DNA from: Tremella fuciformis
Taxonomy: Eukaryota; Basidiomycota; Tremellomycetes; Tremellales; Tremellaceae
Direction of reading: 5' to 3'
Assembly (NCBI GenBank): GCA_032768795.1
Contig: CP136497.1
Span: 64,501 to 128,500, forward strand
DNA length: 64,000 bases
This document shows positions 11,211 to 21,744 of the stretch, piece by piece. Every line of letters begins with the position of its first letter. Within the stretch, counting starts at the first letter, position 1. The notes under the pieces are model-generated. The model saw nothing but the letters and a program-made list of their open reading frames with translations. It was not told the DNA's origin and ran no database searches. The translations under genes and the position numbers were made by a program.

Positions 11211-13011
11211 TCACTTCTCCTCGCAGTGCGTCGCTTCGGCCTTGCTGTCCTCCCCGAATCCTTCCAGAACCACATGACCAGTCTCGCGCTTCTCCCTGCG
11301 GCACTTGACGGCGGTGTGTCGGGTTTGCAACACGCTTGGTGACTCGAGGAACACCTTGTCGATTTCTTCCATCGACAATCCCGTCGTCTCGGGGAAGTAA
11401 AAGAACACGACAGGGACAGCGGCGGTACAGATGATTGCCCATACAAAGTAGAACTTGTACCCGATCGACTGAAAGCCGATGGGAGTCGTAACTAAAACTC
11501 AGCGAGTTCTCGTCGACAGGTGTCAATGGATACTGACAGGCCACGGTGAAATTGCCGAGCCAGTGGACGGCACAGCTCATACCGCTGACGGCGGCACGGT
11601 ATCGCGTAGTGACCACTTCTTGCGGGTACAGCCAGTTTACGCTATCGTAGGCGAGCGGGAAGAAGAAGTTGAACAGGTACGCAAAGACTGCACCGATGTA
11701 CGCAGGTGTGCGGTTCTCTTCGGTCAACTGTGAGCCGCAGATGGCGAGGCACCACTGAGGGGTGAGCAGACAATCCAAGGGCAGAAGCGATGGGACTGAC
11801 CATGCAGCCGGCCATACCTCCGCTAGCGAGCATGAAGCAGAGTCGGCGACCCATCTTCTCAATGCAGAAGTAAGGGATGAGACAGCACAACATCTTGAAG
11901 GTAAGAGCGGTGGCGCCCATGATCTTGGCGTCGGTCGCGCTGACCCCGATGGCGTCGAAGAGCTGATTCGAGTAATAGGTGATGAGGCCGGCACCGCTGA
12001 ACGAGGTGAAGAACATGACCAAGAGAGCGATCAGGACTCGGTACGGGGTCTTCTCGGGGGTCCACTTGAAGGCCTGGATGACCGATGCCGACTCACCGAT
12101 GATCTCATTGACACGGACACAGTCTTCCAGCTCGTACGTGACCGACTCGCTTTGCGGCTCCACGTTGGACAAGAGGGCGAAGGTCTGCCGGGCTTGATCG
12201 ACTTTGCCCTTGAGCACCAAGAGACGTGGCGACTCGGGGAACGAGTGGGTGAACATCATGACGACAATCATGCACACGATAGGTGGGATCCTTCCGCATC
12301 AGCCTTCGCGCCAACGCAAGGGCAGATGCTGACGAGGGAACGCGCCATGTCCACTCTTTGGTCGTGTCAAAGTGAGAGAAACCAAATGTGATCCACGAAG
12401 CCGACATGGCTCCCGTGGTAATGGATAGACCGCCGAACACAACAGAGCGACCCCGGTGGCCTGAGCGATTCGTCTCCGCCTGCCAGCTGGGAAGAGTAGA
12501 TGTTAGCTGGCCGATGCCCACTCCGAGGAGTACTGCCTACTGAGCACACCTTCGATACTGAGAAATACAGAGACTTACTGCGTCCAACACATAATTGAGC
12601 AATCCCGTACGAAGTGGTCTGCAGGGTGCTTCCGATAAGGGCAATGAGGGCGCCATAGAAGGTCCTGGATCGTCTTCCGAGCTTGTTGCCGACCGGGATC
12701 ATTGACAGCGCACCAACAAGGGCACCAAGAGTGAAGAGCGCGACGACAACGCCTTGAACCAAAGCGTTGTGGCTCTTGACACTCCCAGTTGTGGTGGACG
12801 TGTCGAGCTGGTGAAAGCGGTGGTACATCACCGGAAACGAGGTCACCCCGCCCAGGAAGGACATTGAGTAGCCCATGGCGAGGAAGGCGGGGAAGACGAG
12901 CAGGGCCATCATGGCCAAGTGGAGGGAGGACCCTCTGAGGCGGACGAGACCGGACATTGTGGACAGACTGTCGTAGGACGATGTGTTTGTGTCCACCTCT
13001 TTTACACACAA
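11211..13011 (-). CDS. MFS sugar transporter (sugar porter family)
   Basis: Second sugar porter, several exons. The N-terminal exon (start 13011, or 12957 giving MSGLVRLRG) holds TM1-3 and GNKLGRRSRTF. The next gives GIGQLTSTLPSWQAETNRSGHRG and EWTWRV; then VMMFTHSFPESPRLLVLKGK (PESPR), QLFDAIGVSATDAKIMGAT and EKMGRRLCF; then NWLYPQEVVTTRYRAAVSGMS; and the last exon ends TPIGFQSIGYKFYFVWAII...FPETTGLSMEEIDKVFL with an acidic tail. All sugar porter signatures are present in order. One junction near 12340-12290 (after EWTWR) does not fit a standard phase-matched GT..AG intron, so either my splice is wrong or a base is altered. It is divergent from the muconate-cycloisomerase-like gene, across 475 bp, which suggests co-expression. 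Substrate unknown; related basidiomycete carriers include quinate, galacturonate and hexose transporters. Confidence 0.83.
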
Positions 13012-13486
13012 TGGAGTCGTTATATAGACACTTCAGAGGATCTTCGGCTCTGCGGGATACCGTAATGGTGCCCCAGTGCCGCTTATTGCTCGCCGACACG
13101 GAAAATGGCGCACACGGAAAGTGCACACGGAAAGTGGTGCCACTTTCATGAGTCGAAATCTAAACTTACTGCAACCGTCATGGTCAAAGTCATAGTTGTG
13201 CCAATTCCGTTAGACTCAACTGTCCAACTCCCCTTCTGAGCGCCCGCGTCTGCTCGGTCTGACTACCCGGGCTACGATCTCTATGCACTGCGACAATTAT
13301 GTGTCGGGATTAAACGGGAGACGCGGCGTTGCGGCGGTTGATCCGGAGGTTGAGCGGCGAGAAGCAACAAGTGTATGACACGTCCATAACAAAGGATACT
13401 TGCGATCGACTTTGACACCTTGACATCCCCCAGCGACGTTCCAAGCCAGCTCATCATCCGAAAGATTCAGCACCCCAACAATCAAG
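13012..13486. promoter_or_regulatory. divergent spacer with repeated CACGGAAA boxes
   Basis: 475 bp between two divergent starts. It contains three near-identical boxes of the form ACACGGAAAxTG between about 13096 and 13140, the last two directly adjacent. An inverted CGG-TTGAT-CCG lies at 13335-13345, the kind of CGG/CCG pair that Zn2Cys6 dimers bind. Function is inference. Confidence 0.4.
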
Positions 13487-15165
13487 ATGACCGCACCGAT
13501 ATCCGCCTATGACTCGCGCCTCTTCCGCAAGATCTTCACTGCCCCTTCCATCCGGGAAGAATTCAGTACGTCTTCGCCCTCGGTATGGGCGAAAGAAACG
13601 GGTGGAACTGATGCGGTTGAACAGCCGATGTGGCCTTCATGAAACGATGCATCGAAGCCGAAGTGGCACTGGCTGTCGCCGAGGCGGAGCTGGGTGTGAT
13701 TCCTGCCTCGGCTGCCAAGTTGATCAAGGCCGGCTGTGATGTCCAGCGGCTCGACATGGACAGGCTCAGGGACGAGACTGAGATTGTGGGGTACCCGATC
13801 CTGCCGCTCATCAAGCAACTGGAGGTGATGTGCACAGAGGAGAGCGGACGGTACCTGGTCCGTCCTCACAACCCTAGTAGTGGCTTGCGGCTGACCGCGT
13901 AGCACTGGGGAACTACCACGCAGGACGTGAGCTTCATCGAGCTTCATTAACTCCTTTATCACGAAACCAGGCTGAATTCGCAGATCATGGACACGGCCTC
14001 GATGCTGCAGATGAAAGCTGGCCTCGCTATCATGGAGGAGCAGCTCAAAAGCCTCTGTTCCACCCTGGCTAGCCTGTCCAGCCAGTATCGTGACACGCCA
14101 ATGGCTGGCCGCACCCACCTGCAGCACGCCCTTCCGATTACCTTTGGGTACAAGACGGCCGTCTGGCTCTCCTCGTGCGTCCGCCACCTGGAGCGCCTTG
14201 AGCAGATCAAAGCAAGGTGCTTGCTGGTGCAGTTCGGTGGGGCCGCGGGCACACTCGCCTCCCTGGGAGGTAACGGCCAAGGTCTCGCCATCCGCAGGGG
14301 CATGGCCGGAGTGTTAGGCCTCGGTGAAGCGGACATCTCGTGGCACGTTGCCCGGGATGGCGTTGCTGAGATCCTGAACTTCCTCGGAGTGGGCTTGGCG
14401 TGGTCAGAGCACGAGGGCACATACTGATAACAGCTTGTCGGAGGAAGTCTGGGCAAGATCGCACTGGACTTGATGATCATGTCGTCCAACGAGTATTCGG
14501 AACGCGAGTGATCCTCGTCCCCGCTCACATACCGCTAACATAGAACAGTGCAGGAGCCATTTGTCCCGCACCGGGGCGCCTCCTCCACCATGCCGCAGAA
14601 GCGCAACCCGATTGCCTCAGAGGCGATCCTTGCCTCTTCCAAGCTCCTGCGAAACCACGTGTCGCTCGGTCTCGATGCGATGGTTTCCGATTTCGAGCGC
14701 CCCTCCGGACCCTGGCACCTCGAGTGGGTCGCAGTGCCCGAGGCGTTCTGCGTCGCCAGTGGCGCTCTGGAGCAAGCGAACTTTGTCATGGCCGGACTGT
14801 GCATCGATACTGAGTTCGTGCCAACGCGTTTGACTGTTGAAGACTGCGTGACTGACTGGGCCAGACGCATGATGACCAATCTTCTCAGTACCCGTGGCCT
14901 CATCGTAGGCGAAGCGGTCATGATGGGCCTCGCGCCGTACATTGGGCGGCTCCCTGCCCACGACATCGTCTACGAGGCCTGCAAGGAGTGCATCGAGTCC
15001 ACCTCCACGTTGACGCTGTATGAGGTGCTGGCGCGGGACCCTCAAGTCAATGAGCGGGTGGACAACTCGAAGTTGAAGGAACTGTGTGATCCGACGAAGT
15101 ACATTGGTGACTGCGGGGAGATGGTGGACCGGACCATCGCGTCCTGGGAAAAGATTAGCAAGTAG
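13487..15165 (+). CDS. 3-carboxymuconate cycloisomerase-like lyase
   Basis: Member of the fumarase/aspartase superfamily, closest in motifs to bacterial 3-carboxy-cis,cis-muconate cycloisomerase (PcaB) of the protocatechuate branch of beta-ketoadipate metabolism. Exons: 13487-13565, 13625-13857, 13903-13926, 13984-14388, 14434-14492, 14544-15165, giving 473 residues, a normal length. Signatures: HWGTTTQD (in the 24-nt third exon), DTPMAGRTHLQHALPITFG, LVGGSLGKIALDL, and the superfamily signature GASSTMPQKRNP, followed by an ADSL_C-type helical tail. Every intron is phase-consistent, so the gene looks intact. The same fold includes adenylosuccinate lyase and argininosuccinate lyase; GRTHLQHALP and the DTPMAG context favour the PcaB group. 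Many fungi cyclise carboxymuconate with an unrelated beta-propeller lactonising enzyme, so a PcaB-type gene here is notable and may act on another substrate. Shares its upstream region with the sugar-type carrier. Confidence 0.85.
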
Positions 15166-15839
15166 ATTGGACTGCACGGCTTGCGCTCCGAGATGCAAGG
15201 TTCTTTTTGGTTCCCAGACGGTGCCGCTCAGGGGTCCGGTTGTTATTCTTGCCGCTGCTATGTCATCTCCACCCTGTTGAACGAGTTGACCCATTCTCGA
15301 TCGGCGTAACTCGGCCACCAGATCAGATTGACATACAGCCCAGTTGTATGGTTCCCGTCATACTCGCACGTGTTTTGAGCCGTCAGATATGAGTAACACC
15401 GGTCTGAAGAAAGGTCTGTATGGCTTGCGGCGGCGGCTTCTCTCTCGCTGACAGGGCAGGTGTGAAGATCAACGGCTCAGTTCTCGATTTCCATGGCAAA
15501 AGTTCCATAAGACGCGCTGGTAGCCCAAAAGGCGCGCTCGGCCGCATCTTAGAAATCACATATCAACACAGAAAGCCGAGAAACACGAGATGCCTCATAC
15601 GGTCAGAATTGCCTCTTTGGGCAGCATGCGGTGTAACAATGAGGTCTTGAGCGAGCAGTCTTGTAAAGACGGCCAGAGCGATGTCACCTTTATGTAGAGC
15701 TGCAGAGAAGGACGCATGCATAGTTGTCATCGACGTGCAACAACCGCGGGGCGAAGACCACTACGGGTATAGGAGTGCCTTTCAGACGGAGCAAGTCAGT
15801 TTCCTTGCTTGTGTGGACCGTTACATCGCCCAACATGGA
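15166..15839. other. intergenic, convergent gene ends
   Basis: 674 bp between the stop of the lyase gene and the stop of the leftward DAL5-type transporter. Several short open frames occur on the + strand but none shows a motif or sensible splice partner. Nothing supported. Confidence 0.45.
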
Positions 15840-17829
15840 TCACGCCGTGAGCCGGAAGGCGGGATGATGATGACCAAGAGCGATGATGTCGTCTTTCGAC
15901 ATATCCAGATTGTACTTTGCGCGGATCGCCGGATCATCAGCGTGTAACGGAGAGCAATCCGAGCCATCGACAGGCGGCGAGCCGTAAACAGCGTCTCGCG
16001 ATTTGTTTTTACGCGTGTTGTCGACAGTCAAGATCGCCGAACCGAGGACGGCTACAACGGCCATGGCCAAATTGACCGAGTTTCCTGTACCTCTCAGCTC
16101 TGAGTAGCCATAGTCTGTCCGGCTTGCCTGTGATGAACCTCGGACCGTTTGTCGAGGGGTAAATGTTACTCGAGACGATTCCCCCCGAAGTCCCCACCGC
16201 AAAGAATAGGCCCATAGCGGAAGCGCGACTGAGAGCGGGACCGTAGTTTCCTCCTACCCAAGCTATGACCAAAGCGATCGAGGTGGAAGTTGCTGCTGGT
16301 CAACGGCGCGCGGACTTTTTGAGCGCAGACACAGACCTCCCGTACATAGCATCAATACTGCGTATTTCGCGCCATTAGAAACCTCCGCGAGCAGGACGCC
16401 GTAGCACAGAGCCATTAGTCCTTGGCGTCAAACATGAGAAGTGCTTACTACCGCAGCCACCGACATGCACGACATGATGAAGGGGCCTCGCAGATGCAGT
16501 CGGTCGCTCAGGCGAGAGAGGATGACGAGGCAGACAAAGGCAAATCCCCAAGGAGGAGCCGACATGAGCTGAGCCTTCAGTTTTGTCTCTGCTGCTTATC
16601 GATACTCACATTTGCCTTCGAACCCACCCACCCGACTGAAGAACATGAGCTATTCTCTTCGAAGATGCCAGATGCGGTGGGCTTACGACCTTGGACGATG
16701 GTGGGTGTAAACAAAGCCAGCGAGAACTGAGCAGACGAGATGGCCAGGAACACAACCGAGTACACATAAAGCTGCCACTCGCCAAATGGCTTGAGTACCA
16801 GATGCCAGCTGAACGGCAGTTGCCCAGTGGTCATCCCGCTCGACTTGCGGAGGTGATAGAGCCATTTGTCCTTCTCGTCCTCCGTCAAGAGATTCGAAGT
16901 CTCGGGAAAGTCCCTGATAAGCCACCAGGCGGCTCCTCCGGCAACAAAAGTGACCAAACCCTCGATGATGAAACTGCCGGTGAGGATCCCAGAAGGTTGG
17001 GGAGCAAGGGTGCTTACATCCACGCCCATCCGGGTTTGCCGCCAATGCCATCCATCTGGCGAAGACCGAAAGCAAGGATGCCTCCAAAACCCCCTGCGAT
17101 GGTCGAGCCCGCAAAGAACATGGAAACGCGTAGCGACAGCTCTTTGCGGGTGTACCAGCAGCTGAGCATATAGCTCACTCCTGGGAAGCTGAACGTCAGT
17201 TACGCCAATGCGTAAAAGACTGAACCACTCACAGACCACCTTCGGCCACACCCAGGAAGACTCGCGAGACCTGCAATCCAGCCGCCTTGTGGGTCAGACC
17301 CATCGAGATTGTGCAGATTGCCCAAAGCATCATGGTGACCGAAATGAAGCGATGGGGAGAGACAGCTTTCAACACCACGTTGGCTGGGATCTCAAACAGC
17401 ACGTCTGATGCTGTCAGTCCTCTCCTGAGTCTAGCAGGTCCGCCACTCACAAGTCACGTAGAAGATGGAAAGCGCAATTCGATAGTCGGTCTGTGTCATG
17501 TGGAGATCGGGCAAAAGGTGCGCGACCGCAGCTTGTCCGATATTTATGCTAGGTCTGGTGAGCGTGCCGCACTCTTCGACGACCAGCAAGCTCACCGATC
17601 GATAGCGGAGAGTGCAAAGAGGAGCGTACAGAACGGTACAATGGCTGGGCGATCAGGATGTCTGCTAGCCTTCGGCATACAGGTTGTACTGACCAATATC
17701 GATTCGCCGTTTCAGTTTCTTGAATTCCTCTGGGGTCATTTCCAGCTCTGGTTCCTCATGAAGTTGAAGACCAAGACCAGGTTGGTCAATCTGCTCGAGC
17801 TCGAGGACATCGCTCTTGATGGTGTCCAT
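15840..17829 (-). CDS. MFS anion:cation symporter (DAL5/TNA1 type)
   Basis: Plasma-membrane carrier of the DAL5 allantoate/TNA1 nicotinate/FEN2 pantothenate family. Exon 1 begins at 17829: MDTIKSDVLELEQIDQ... with an acidic stretch and KKLKRRIDI, the usual pre-TM1 sequence. Then SDVLFEIPANVVLKAVSPHRFISVTMMLWAICTISMG, with SRVFLGVAEGGL (the family motif after TM4); a segment of SFIIEGLVTFVAGGAAWWLIRDFPETSNLLTEDEKDKWLYHLRKSSG (linker after TM6, with the DFPE motif); FGEWQLYVYSVVFLAISSAQFSLALFTPTIV; and WVGGNYGPALSRASAMGLFFAVGTSGGIVSSNIYPSTNGPRFITG. The final intron appears to use a GC donor (gcaagc). The C-terminal tail ends at 15840 with DDIIALGHHHPAFRLTA. Fragmented into many short exons but no clear lesion. 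Divergent from the C-C hydrolase-like gene across 328 bp, suggesting that the imported acid is that enzyme's substrate or precursor (inference). Confidence 0.82.
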
Positions 17830-18157
17830 ATTGGTTCAGTTGCCACCCGGGTTAGTCAGTAGCACATCGAGACGTTGCTCTTATGTATACTTCGATACAA
17901 CCATTATTATGCGGATCTGGGGGAGACGTCACGAACTGGGATCCGACATGACCTTGATGTCCCGAGTCTAGGATCCGAAAGCTTGCCATGACACGCAGGC
18001 CAACCGGTGACTTTCCCGGATCATAGTTAACTTCCGAAGCGGACCTTCTTAGGCCTTCCCGCTGTGGCTTTGGGAGTCGTCAAAAGGAAACACAGTGAGG
18101 TCTGCTACCTTGATGTCCATCATTCGCTCGTCCACAATCTGAAACCACCTGCTCAAG
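17830..18157. promoter_or_regulatory. bidirectional promoter with four CGGATC boxes
   Basis: 328-bp spacer between divergent starts. The hexamer CGGATC occurs four times within 111 bp: plus orientation at 17912-17917 and 18017-18022, minus orientation (GATCCG) at 17940-17945 and 17972-17977. A CCG-AAG-CGG everted pair lies at 18034-18042. CGG triplets are half-sites for Zn2Cys6 dimers, of which four are encoded in the window. A site role is inference. Confidence 0.45.
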
Positions 18158-19321
18158 ATGTTCGAGTACTTCGAGGGTAACTATACCTGGAACATGGCGG
18201 TCAACCTCGCGCTCGGGATGGGAGCTTCCATCGGGGACATCGACGATGTTTCGCGCGCACTACGACCTCTATCTCGGCAGCAAGACGACGAAGCTTCCGA
18301 GCGTTTCTTTGAGGCTTGGCATGGCCTGGGACAGAAGCTTGCCCGCTTGGCGTCGCTAGATGAAGCGTCCGGATTCCGCCTGAGTGCGGCAGCCAAGTAT
18401 CGACGTGCCACCATCTACCACATCCAAGCCGAACGCATGCAAGCCCCGGGTTTCCCCTTGCGAGAGGTCGCCTTCACAGCGGCACTCGACTCTTTCCGAC
18501 GCTTTCTTGGGCTCAGCGGGGTTGAGTGTGAACAGTGCGAGATCCCATACCTCGACTCAGCTCTCCCTGCGCTTTACATTCCCGCACAGCGCACGAAAGG
18601 TGCCGCCAAACGAGCGCCCTGCATGGTTCACTTTGATGGGCTGGACGTGACGAAGGAGATCATATACCTCCTGGGTATGCCGGATGCACTGGCGGCCCGA
18701 GGGGTCAGTACCCTCGTCGTCGACAATCCAGGCGTGGGAGAGGCAATCCGCCTGAGGGGCATGAAGAATGCGCCAGAAGCCGAAGTCCCAGCTACCGCGT
18801 GCTTGGAGTATCTGTTCACCCGGCAAGATGTCGATCCCGACCGCATCGGCATCATCGCGCTCTCTCTGGGCGGCTACCACGCCCCGCGCGCCGCTGCATT
18901 CGAAAGCCGATTTGCCTGCTGCGTTGCCTGGGGTGCGCAGTACGATTGGGGTGCGACTCAGCGGAGGAGGTGGGAGACCAGGGATCTCAATCTGCCTGTG
19001 CCGCATTACTGGGACCACGTCTGTTGGGTGTTCGGCGTGCAGCATCCCGAAGAGCTCCTCGAGATCTCAAAGCGCATGACTCTGGAGGGCATCCTGGACC
19101 GTATACGCTGTCCGATACTGGTCGCACACGGCGAAAACGATCGACAGATCCCAGTGGCCGCTGCTCGACGCGTCATAAAGGAGTGTGTCAACAGCCCCTT
19201 GGCGGATTTGAGGGTGCAGACGGTGGCAGACGGAGGCGCCGAGCACTGTAGCGTCGACAACGTAAGAGTGCTCATCGAGCTGGTGTCAGACTGGGTGTCC
19301 AAAACACTTCGTCAATCCTAG
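18158..19321 (+). CDS. alpha/beta hydrolase, pseudooxynicotine C-C hydrolase type
   Basis: 387 residues, single exon. The architecture is an N-terminal helical region (about 1-125, with EASERFFEAWHGLGQKL... and AAAKYRRATIYHIQ) followed by an alpha/beta hydrolase core, as in 2,6-dihydroxypseudooxynicotine hydrolase of nicotine-degrading Arthrobacter and the FrsA-like/DUF1100 relatives. Catalytic triad visible: nucleophile Ser about 236 in ALSLGGY, Asp about 328 in HGENDRQIP, and His about 363 in GAEHCS. The oxyanion region VHFDGLDVTKE (about 155-165) and DNPGVGEA are also typical. Family members cleave C-C bonds of beta-diketone-like ring-cleavage or polyketide products, or act as esterases; the exact substrate is unknown. 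No signal peptide, so cytosolic. Divergent partner of the DAL5-type carrier. Fungal relatives also occur in secondary-metabolite clusters, but no synthase is present here. Confidence 0.8.
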   Translation: MFEYFEGNYTWNMAVNLALGMGASIGDIDDVSRALRPLSRQQDDEASERFFEAWHGLGQKLARLASLDEASGFRLSAAAKYRRATIYHIQAERMQAPGFPLREVAFTAALDSFRRFLGLSGVECEQCEIPYLDSALPALYIPAQRTKGAAKRAPCMVHFDGLDVTKEIIYLLGMPDALAARGVSTLVVDNPGVGEAIRLRGMKNAPEAEVPATACLEYLFTRQDVDPDRIGIIALSLGGYHAPRAAAFESRFACCVAWGAQYDWGATQRRRWETRDLNLPVPHYWDHVCWVFGVQHPEELLEISKRMTLEGILDRIRCPILVAHGENDRQIPVAAARRVIKECVNSPLADLRVQTVADGGAEHCSVDNVRVLIELVSDWVSKTLRQS

Positions 19322-19616
19322 CGTTTAGTGATGCATCGTTGCGATCTCGGTGTACTTTTCGACTTCTTTTTAGCTCTGTGTCTCTCAGCGAGCATTGCGT
19401 TCGTTGGCATCCTTCGCGGTCGGACAGCGTAGGCGGCCTTGACCCACAAGCTGTCCAGACTATATGACGGCCTGAGCTCTCACCTGACGCACTCCCACAG
19501 TGCCACTCGCCGATTTTGTTCGGAGTGCCGTACTGGAGGACTTCTCGCACACAAGAGGGAACGATGTTCACGCAGCCTTGCCGGGACAATTAAAGATACG
19601 CTCGGAGCTGCATCTC

Positions 19617-21305
19617 TCACGATCTAGTATCTATCGACTTCGACTCCGTGCTCGATCGATTCCGCTTACGAACACAAAGCAGAATCAAGAAGCTCGAGAG
19701 CGCGACCGCCCCATTCACCCCAAAAACCAAGACAGGGTGGCCCCGTGCCGAAAGAGCCGAGAATACCAACCCAAACACCCCTACCGTTGAGACCTGAGCG
19801 AGGTTCTCCACGAGGGCGATGGCCGGCAGAGCCGAGGCTCGTTGCTCCGGATCGACCATGTCCAGAATGACGCCTTTGACTGCGGGAGCGGTACCGCTTG
19901 CAAAAGGCAGTATCGCCGCCGCCACAAACATCTGCCAGCCTTCTTTGACGAGCTGCACGGAAGTCGTGAGAATTGCGTCCACCAGAATGGAGTATCGGAG
20001 GAAATGGAGGTCGAACAGGGCTCCGTGACTCTCGTCCGTGGGCTGGATCACTTCGCCTCCCGTGAGCTCGCCAGTTTCGGCGTCGCACTCTGCATCCGGG
20101 AGTGTGGCCGATCTGGAAGGCTTCACGGCGTGCGCCTCATCATCGTGTCCCATCCAAGCGCGACCACTAGCGATGGTGCGGGGAAATGCAAGTGTAAGAA
20201 ACAGCGAACGAATGATCAGCGTCAGACTCTGATGGGTTAGATACCATTCCTGTGGAGTCTGGCGAGTAACACTTACGAGCATGACGCCGGTTTTGTTTGG
20301 CTCGAATCCAAACACGTTAGTACCGACGAGCTGTAGAGCCGTGGGCACGTATCCAGTGGCGAGCACGCTCGTGTACGTCCCGATGGCGAGCAGTGTCAAA
20401 CGGTAGTCTCTCCTAATTGCGCTCCGGCCCTCGACTCGCTTCGGGACGAATATACTAAGTGGACCCAGGAATGACCGCTCATCCTTCAGTATTGGGGTGT
20501 CGGACACTGGTGTCGGAGGTGCGACGTAGGGTAGGAAAAGGGCGCCCGAGACAGTGACAATGACAAAGAGGAAGAACGACACAGTGAAGGGTCCGTAGAG
20601 CCCGAGGAAGGCGTAGATTGCTGCACCACCTACTTCCTCAGCAATTACATACAAATAACCCAAAAAAGGGATCACTGAGCTGTCCAGCCGCCTGCCCAGC
20701 CATCTGCATCCCACTCAACACCCCAAACATTCCCGTTCGCTGCTCCTTGGGGACGAATGCGACCAGAAAGCTATTCGCTGCGAGGGAGTATCCGCCGGCA
20801 CTGCCGAGAATGTTGAACAACTGCGTGAACTGCAACACGCGGGAACCAAGCTGGAAGCCGACGTATTGCGCGTAGATCTGACTGAGGACTCGCCAGCATG
20901 CCCAGAATCCCTGTTGAAACATGGCTGCTTTGACGCCATACTTGGATATCCACCATTGCGTAACAAACAAGTTCAGGGTGGCTGGTTATCAGCTTCGCTG
21001 GCCGGGGACGATGGAAATTTGACGGGCTTACTGCTGATCAAGATGAAGATCGACATGATGGCGAGGTGCTGCGCCGTCTGGCTGTCCACAGAAGGTACGT
21101 CACACACATCGTGTCCAACTTGGCGGCGTCCGATGTACTGTTGGCACGTTGTCACTCGCATGAGGTACATAAGGGATGTCTGTGTGGAAGAGAAAGACAT
21201 CGCCAGGAGGAAGGCCATCACTATGACTCGCGAGACCTGCGGGAAGCGTTCATTGTGCGGCGCTTCCTTCGCTTTGGTAGGTAGCAGAGGTGTCGTTTCG
21301 CTCAT
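19617..21305 (-). CDS. MFS transporter, Tet/hippocampus-abundant-like
   Basis: MFS carrier related to the TetA / HIAT1-like group, found in many fungi with unknown substrate. It starts at 21305 with MSETTPLLPTKAKEAP (an in-frame ATG near 21413 would lengthen it). Pieces in order: VIVMAFLLAMSFSSTQTSLMYLMRV (TM1); WWISKYGVKAAMFQQGFWACWRVLSQIYAQ; FTQLFNILGSAGGYSLAANSFLVAFVPKEQRTGMFGVLSGMQMAGQAAGQ; GGAAIYAFLGLYGPFTVS after a 45-nt intron; a long central loop; RLTLLAIGTYTSVLATGYVPTALQLVGTNVFGFEPNKTGVMLV; and LPFASGTAPAVKGVILDMVDPEQRASALPAIALVE near the end. The tail is RKRNRSSTESKSIDTRS. It shares all of these landmarks with the transporter at 41061-42886. Divergent from an alpha/beta hydrolase over 439 bp. 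Drug or metabolite efflux is possible; uptake is equally so. Confidence 0.82.
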
Positions 21306-21744
21306 GTTTACTTTGAGATGATGTGACTCGAGCTGGCGGGCGTCTGCGCCGCAAGAGGAGCGATACGTGACGGTGTCGCTGCTGCCTTGTCGGTTTTCGT
21401 TGCGATCAAACATGTCGATCACATATGATCGACGCCGACGGGCCGAGGGACTGACTCCCAACTACTCGACCTCATCTGGCGAGCTGCTGGATCCTGACGG
21501 CTCGGGGCTTGACGCTTAGCATTTTTCGGTCCTCACATCATCGATGTGGCAACTGCGGAGTCTTCCGAAGCCAGAAGTGCAGCTATTGCGTGCTGAGTGT
21601 TTATCTCCGTCCGCCGAGGAGAGGACAATAGCCTCTTACGCAATCTGCTGTCATTCGAATGCGAGTACATGTGGGCAAGGCACGACGACCGACTGAGTTC
21701 ATTCCAAGAAGCTGGCGCAATCTCGTTCCCCATCGTCGAGAGCC
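21306..21744. promoter_or_regulatory. divergent spacer, MFS/hydrolase pair
   Basis: 439 bp between divergent starts with no convincing coding content. Several CGG/CCG triplets occur, but no regular pair was singled out. Confidence 0.4.

Noticed and set aside
15681..15947. 88-codon frame on the + strand near the DAL5-type gene
   Set aside because: Overlaps the C-terminal exon of the leftward transporter and has no recognisable motif.
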